From NCBI RefSeq assembly GCF_004362145.1, contig NZ_SNXC01000017.1, positions 46,720-110,719 on the forward strand: a stretch of 64,000 bases of DNA, in the 5' to 3' direction. Below, piece by piece: positions 60,795 through 64,000 of the stretch; position 1 is the stretch's first letter; every line of letters begins with the position of its first letter. A program made the translations under genes and the position numbers. Source of the stretch: Marinomonas balearica. Lineage in GTDB: Bacteria; Pseudomonadota; Gammaproteobacteria; Pseudomonadales; Marinomonadaceae. Under the pieces are notes generated by a model that ran no database searches, was not told the origin of the DNA, and saw nothing but the letters and a program-made list of their open reading frames with translations.

Positions 60795-61220
60795 ATGTCT
60801 TTAGATACAGTTCTATATACAGCGCAAGCTAATGTAACAGGCGGACGTGAAGGTCAAGCAACAGCAAATGACGCAGCGATCGATTTAACATTAACAACAC
60901 CAAAAGAATTAGGTGGTGCTGGTGGTAACGGTACAAACCCTGAGCAACTTTTTGCAGCTGGATATTCCGCTTGCTTCATGGGTGCATTGAAATTGGTTGC
61001 TTCAAAGCAACAAGTTAAAATCCCAGCTGAGACAAGCATTGAAGGTTTCGTTGGTATCGGCCCAGTAGGTCAAGCATTTGGTATCGAAGTTGAATTGAAG
61101 ATCTCTGTACCCGGTCTTGATAAGGCATTAGTTGAGCAGCTTGTAGAAACAGCACATGAAGTTTGCCCATACTCTAATGCAACACGCGGCAACATCGACG
61201 TAACGTTGACTATCGTATAG
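60795..61220 (+). CDS. ohr: Organic hydroperoxide resistance protein
   Basis: A 141-residue OsmC/Ohr-family thiol peroxidase that reduces organic hydroperoxides through two Cys, in [12 protein letters not shown] and [17 protein letters not shown]. Length and motifs match Ohr rather than OsmC. AGGAGAAG precedes the ATG. It is followed by a strong terminator and controlled by its own OhrR-type operator. Confidence 0.95.
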   Translation: MSLDTVLYTAQANVTGGREGQATANDAAIDLTLTTPKELGGAGGNGTNPEQLFAAGYSACFMGALKLVASKQQVKIPAETSIEGFVGIGPVGQAFGIEVELKISVPGLDKALVEQLVETAHEVCPYSNATRGNIDVTLTIV

Positions 61221-61242
61221 TTTTAACCTCGTAGTGCTTTGA

Positions 61243-61289
61243 ACGCCTGTTTCATGTGCCATTGTTATATTTGGCACAGTTGCAGGCGT
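61243..61289 (+). terminator. Terminator after ohr
   Basis: Outer arms ACGCCTG/CAGGCGT and inner arms TGTGCC/GGCACA form a long two-part stem with a T-rich tail. Confidence 0.8.
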
Positions 61290-61426
61290 CCGTTCTTTTC
61301 TTGAACTCCAGACCAAACCCTCCTCAAAACCAAATGATTCCCTAAGGTCGACCTAGCCACTCGCATACAAAAAATGCAGAGCGTAAGACGGTGATTTAGT
61401 TCTCTCTTCAATTGCTGTGTTTAAGG

Positions 61427-61466
61427 TATAATGTTTAAGTTAGTTGACTATCTTGCTATCAACTAA
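61427..61466 (+). promoter_or_regulatory. Promoter with operator-like inverted repeat before the LysE-type gene
   Basis: A -10 element TATAAT (61427-61432) is followed by the perfect inverted repeat TTAGTTGA/TCAACTAA (61440-61447 and 61459-61466), positioned to block transcription. No adjacent regulator gene is present. No clear -35 at ideal spacing. Confidence 0.45.
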
Positions 61467-61509
61467 GCACGCAGTCTCACCGGATTCATTTTTATAGTAG
61501 GAGAATAAA

Positions 61510-62148
61510 ATGGACATCAGCAACGTTATGGCGTTTATCGCAGTAGCGACTTTACTGGTGATTTCACCAGGACCGAATGGTTTTCTTATTGCTAAAACGG
61601 TTCCTGTTTCAGGCCAAAAAGCTGGTTTCTCGAATGTATGGGGCTTTGTCGCTGCTTTTTACGTTCATGGTACATTGTCTATTTTTGGCATATCCATTCT
61701 TCTAGTTCAATCCTCTCAAGCGTTTTTTGTCTTTAAAATGTTGGGTGCGTTCTATTTAATCTGGATTGGTGTTAAAGCGTTAGTCAGCGCTTTTAAAAGC
61801 AGTAAACCTGCCAGTAAAAATGTTAAAGAAAAAGTCGAGCTAACTGTTTCAATGCGCTCAGCGTTCATGGAAGGCTTTATTACCAATGTGCTGAATCCAA
61901 AAGTGTCGATGTTCTATTTGGCGGCTTTTCCACAGTTTTTGCCTGCCCACGATAGTTCAATAAATGCGTATGCTTTAGTTTCAGCGCATTCTGTGGTTAA
62001 CCTCGTATGGTTTTCGGTTATGGTTGTTATACTATCAAGAGTTAAAAGCGCCACAAACAATGCTAAATTCAAAAGATGGTTGAACTCAATCACGGGTGTG
62101 ATTTTTATTGCTTTTGGCTCGAAACTCGCGTTGATGAAAAACAGCTAA
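61510..62148 (+). CDS. LysE family translocator
   Basis: A 212-residue LysE/RhtB-type exporter with about six membrane segments. It has the family start FIAVATLLVISPGPNGFLIAK, NVWGFVAAFYVHGTLSIFGI, and the NPKVSMFYLAAFPQF motif. Members export amino acids or homoserine lactones. AGGAGAATAAA precedes the ATG. No LysG-like regulator is adjacent, but an inverted repeat lies in its promoter. Substrate unknown. Confidence 0.92.
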   Translation: MDISNVMAFIAVATLLVISPGPNGFLIAKTVPVSGQKAGFSNVWGFVAAFYVHGTLSIFGISILLVQSSQAFFVFKMLGAFYLIWIGVKALVSAFKSSKPASKNVKEKVELTVSMRSAFMEGFITNVLNPKVSMFYLAAFPQFLPAHDSSINAYALVSAHSVVNLVWFSVMVVILSRVKSATNNAKFKRWLNSITGVIFIAFGSKLALMKNS

Positions 62149-62464
62149 CGCTTCTCGTAACAGTAACTCACGCCGTTGAGCATTGTTTAGATGATTTGTA
62201 GCGTTAAGCATCTAGGTTTTGCGATTAGAGGGCAAACAAAAAAACACTACCTCAACAGCGATTAAGTCAAGGTGGTGCTATGGGTAACCGTCAGATCAAG
62301 TTAGAATTAGTACGCAGTAGAAATGATAGGCAATCATTGAAGTAACAAAGCCTACTGCCCCGTCTACGTCATTTTGAATTTGCTCGCAGCTAAATCGGCA
62401 GATGTATGAGTTTAATTTTGTGTAAGTTGTTATGCTACTCGTCTAATTAAGAGAGGCGGGTACC
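62149..62464. other. Gene-poor stretch
   Basis: I see no intact gene. A short frame from ATG 62279 (MGNRQIKLELVRSRNDRQSL) ends after 21 codons and may be a scrap. Confidence 0.35.
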
Positions 62465-62611
62465 TTCGAGTGGAAAGTAAATTCGAGCGAAGGCGATTCC
62501 GTATACTTTCTTGACCCCGATGGGCACAAACTAGAGATTCATTCCGGCAACCTCATGAGTCGTTTAGAAAGCCTCAAAGAAGCGCGTTATTCGGGGTTGG
62601 TGTGGTTGTGA
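62465..62611 (+). pseudogene. FosA-like glyoxalase-family fragment
   Basis: A 48-codon fragment ([20 protein letters not shown], then [20 protein letters not shown]) matches the C-terminal half of fosfomycin-resistance FosA-type VOC enzymes, including the metal-ligand Glu in LEIHSG. No start or N-terminal half is present. Confidence 0.72.
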
Positions 62612-62859
62612 CTGGCTTTGAATTACTTTGATGCCAGCACTACCCTAAATTCAGAGAGCACTTGATAGCTCGATAGCCAAAATCCCTTATGAGTACGTGG
62701 TTGCTAGGCCATCAACTTTAGCCAGCATTTTAAGCATTAGCTCTCCCTGTTAAGTGTAATCCCGTGTAATCGACAGGTTCTTTTTTTGCGCCTAATCTTC
62801 ATTGCGCACCGACTGAAACGGTGTTTTTTACTCAACATTCAAAACTTGGAGATATTACA

Positions 62860-63246
62860 ATGAAAGAAGGACTTTACCTACTAGAACTTAGTTTTGTTCC
62901 AGCAGACGGCGTTGTTGGCGCAGGCAGAATGTCGCTTGCTTTAACAGTCAATGCTTCAACTGGTGCATTGCACGGTCAGGCGCATGGGACTATTTTGGAG
63001 GGAACGCAGCACCCTCAAAGCTTTACTGCTGCTGTCTCGGGTTCGATGCATAGCACTGGGTTCGGCTCTATCGTTAAAGTCGGTGCGGTTACTGGTGAAG
63101 GTGCTGTTTCTGTTGCCGCTCCAGCTATAGGTACTTATTTAGCGCCTTTTTCTGCTAGTTTCGGGGTTGATTCCGATTGGATGGGAGAGGGACAATTTCG
63201 TATTGGTGAGCAGGTTTATAATTCAGTGGTTAAGAAAGTTAACTAG
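62860..63246 (+). CDS. DUF1842-like protein
   Basis: A beta-rich protein of 128 residues. Its start (KEGLYLLELSFVPADGVVGAG) and the segment ALTVNASTGALHGQAHGTI match my recollection of the small DUF1842 family, known mainly from marine and plant-associated bacteria. ATG 62860 has GGAG upstream; the longer frame is unsupported. Function unknown. A gene-free stretch of about 200 bases precedes it. Confidence 0.65.
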   Translation: MKEGLYLLELSFVPADGVVGAGRMSLALTVNASTGALHGQAHGTILEGTQHPQSFTAAVSGSMHSTGFGSIVKVGAVTGEGAVSVAAPAIGTYLAPFSASFGVDSDWMGEGQFRIGEQVYNSVVKKVN

Positions 63247-63529
63247 TCTATTAATGCATTAAGTCTTCACTAAATACGGGGTTCATGTGATAGCTCTTAC
63301 CGTGATCAATCGAGTGAATGCTATTTTATTGATCGCCTTTTCTCGCTAGCGCAATTTAGCGCGAGAGTATGAGGTCGTTATTAGAGAGTTACTAGGGAGC
63401 CTGCGAATAACTCAGTCTATTAGTCGCTCAGCGTTGAAGTTTTGCATTTGCGCTCTATAAACATAAATTTCGAGCGCTTTTAACGCCATTTTGGGATTGT
63501 TACTCCCATTTTTTGGGGCGCTAGACGGA
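63247..63529. other. Intergenic stretch with insertion-element end
   Basis: No gene is seen. The stretch next to the transposase stop contains a hairpin-like TTGGGATTG...TTTTGGGGCGC block that may be the IS end, but I cannot fix the inverted repeat without the other side. Confidence 0.35.
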
Positions 63530-64000
63530 CTAATCCCGTGCAGATCGTATCATTTGGTCGGCTCGCAGTAAGTTTCCAAGCGCAAATAATAAGACGGTAA
63601 GCTTCTTGTCATTCTTCGACAAGCCTTTGTAGACGACTTTTCGGAAGCCAAACTGGCATTTTAGTATTCTAAACGGGTTCTCGGCTTTGGCTCTGATACT
63701 GGCCTTTAAATACTCTGTTCGGATGGGGTTCTTATTTATACGAGGACGTTTCTTCCAAGCCCGTATCTTACTGGGCATTTCAGCAATCAGCCAATCCAGT
63801 TTCTTTCCTTTAGTTTCCTCTCGTTTTTCTACACCATGGTAGCCTGAGTCGGCTGAGACAAATGACTCGTCGCCATGTATGAGTTCATGGATTTGGTTTA
63901 GATCATGATCATTGGCGGGTGTAGTAGTAAAGCTATGCACTAAGCCGCGTTTTGCATCGACACCAATATGTGCTTTTAGTCCAAAGAACCATTGATTTCC
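63530..64000 (-). mobile_element. IS5-type transposase, partial at window edge
   Basis: The minus-strand frame runs off the window's right end. The visible 156 residues include [20 protein letters not shown] and [19 protein letters not shown], then [11 protein letters not shown], and the IS5-group C-terminus ([41 protein letters not shown]). It is the DDE catalytic C-terminal half of an IS5/IS1194-like transposase with intact frame as far as seen. Confidence 0.88.

Overview
The window looks like a chromosomal segment of a marine gammaproteobacterium, most likely Marinomonas or a close relative in the Oceanospirillales. This is inferred from gene content only: an ilvY/ilvC pair with long-form (class II) KARI, ModF, several chemoreceptors, catabolism of N-methylated solutes and a chromosomal integron. 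I could run no database search.

Region A (1-19121) is a catabolic block. On the minus strand are a GntR/FCD regulator, a carboxymuconolactone-decarboxylase-like protein, a DUF1330 protein and a spermidine/putrescine-type ABC importer (binding protein, two permeases, ATPase cut by the window edge). Divergent from them is an operon of an AA_synth (DUF1185) protein, an alpha/beta hydrolase, a long flavin reductase, a luciferase-like monooxygenase and an aldehyde dehydrogenase. The palindrome ATGGTATACCAT occurs in front of the importer and between the two divergent operons. Next come an IclR regulator and purU-folD-soxBDAG. Together these could import an N-methylated N-heterocycle (trigonelline- or homarine-like), open its ring oxidatively and pass N-methyl and C1 groups to folate enzymes and a sarcosine-oxidase-type complex.

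Region B (19799-26879) encodes two chemoreceptors, a small FlxA-like protein and a membrane diguanylate cyclase. Region C (26880-28708) has a hairpin-repeat array that separates a duplicated gene 3' end from its intact copy, then two small conserved genes. Region D (28927-37193) is an amino-acid/guanidino-compound type cluster: agmatinase family, 2OG-Fe(II) oxygenase, TIM-barrel isomerase, ABC importer with a fused permease-ATPase, class II aldolase, 2-hydroxyacid dehydrogenase and a divergent LysR regulator. A third chemoreceptor, ilvY/ilvC and modF follow (37509-43368).

Region F (43525-53222) is a chromosomal integron: a LexA-boxed integrase gene, two tandem diverged copies of the attI region, several cassettes with attC sites, and an HUH (REP/IS200-type) transposase element that also has a LexA box. 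Decayed fragments of this transposase lie further right. Regions G and H (53224-64000) are accessory: a bicupin, an SDR/HxlR pair, a GNAT, a two-gene module pairing a Gly-Gly-ending ubiquitin-like protein with a large DUF4132 protein, several internally deleted pseudogenes, ohrR/ohr with twin operators, a LysE exporter, a DUF1842 protein and a partial IS5-type transposase.

The Ubl-DUF4132 pair is the best candidate for an undescribed system. The SOS-boxed transposase and duplicated attI in the integron, and the N-methyl-heterocycle block, come next.
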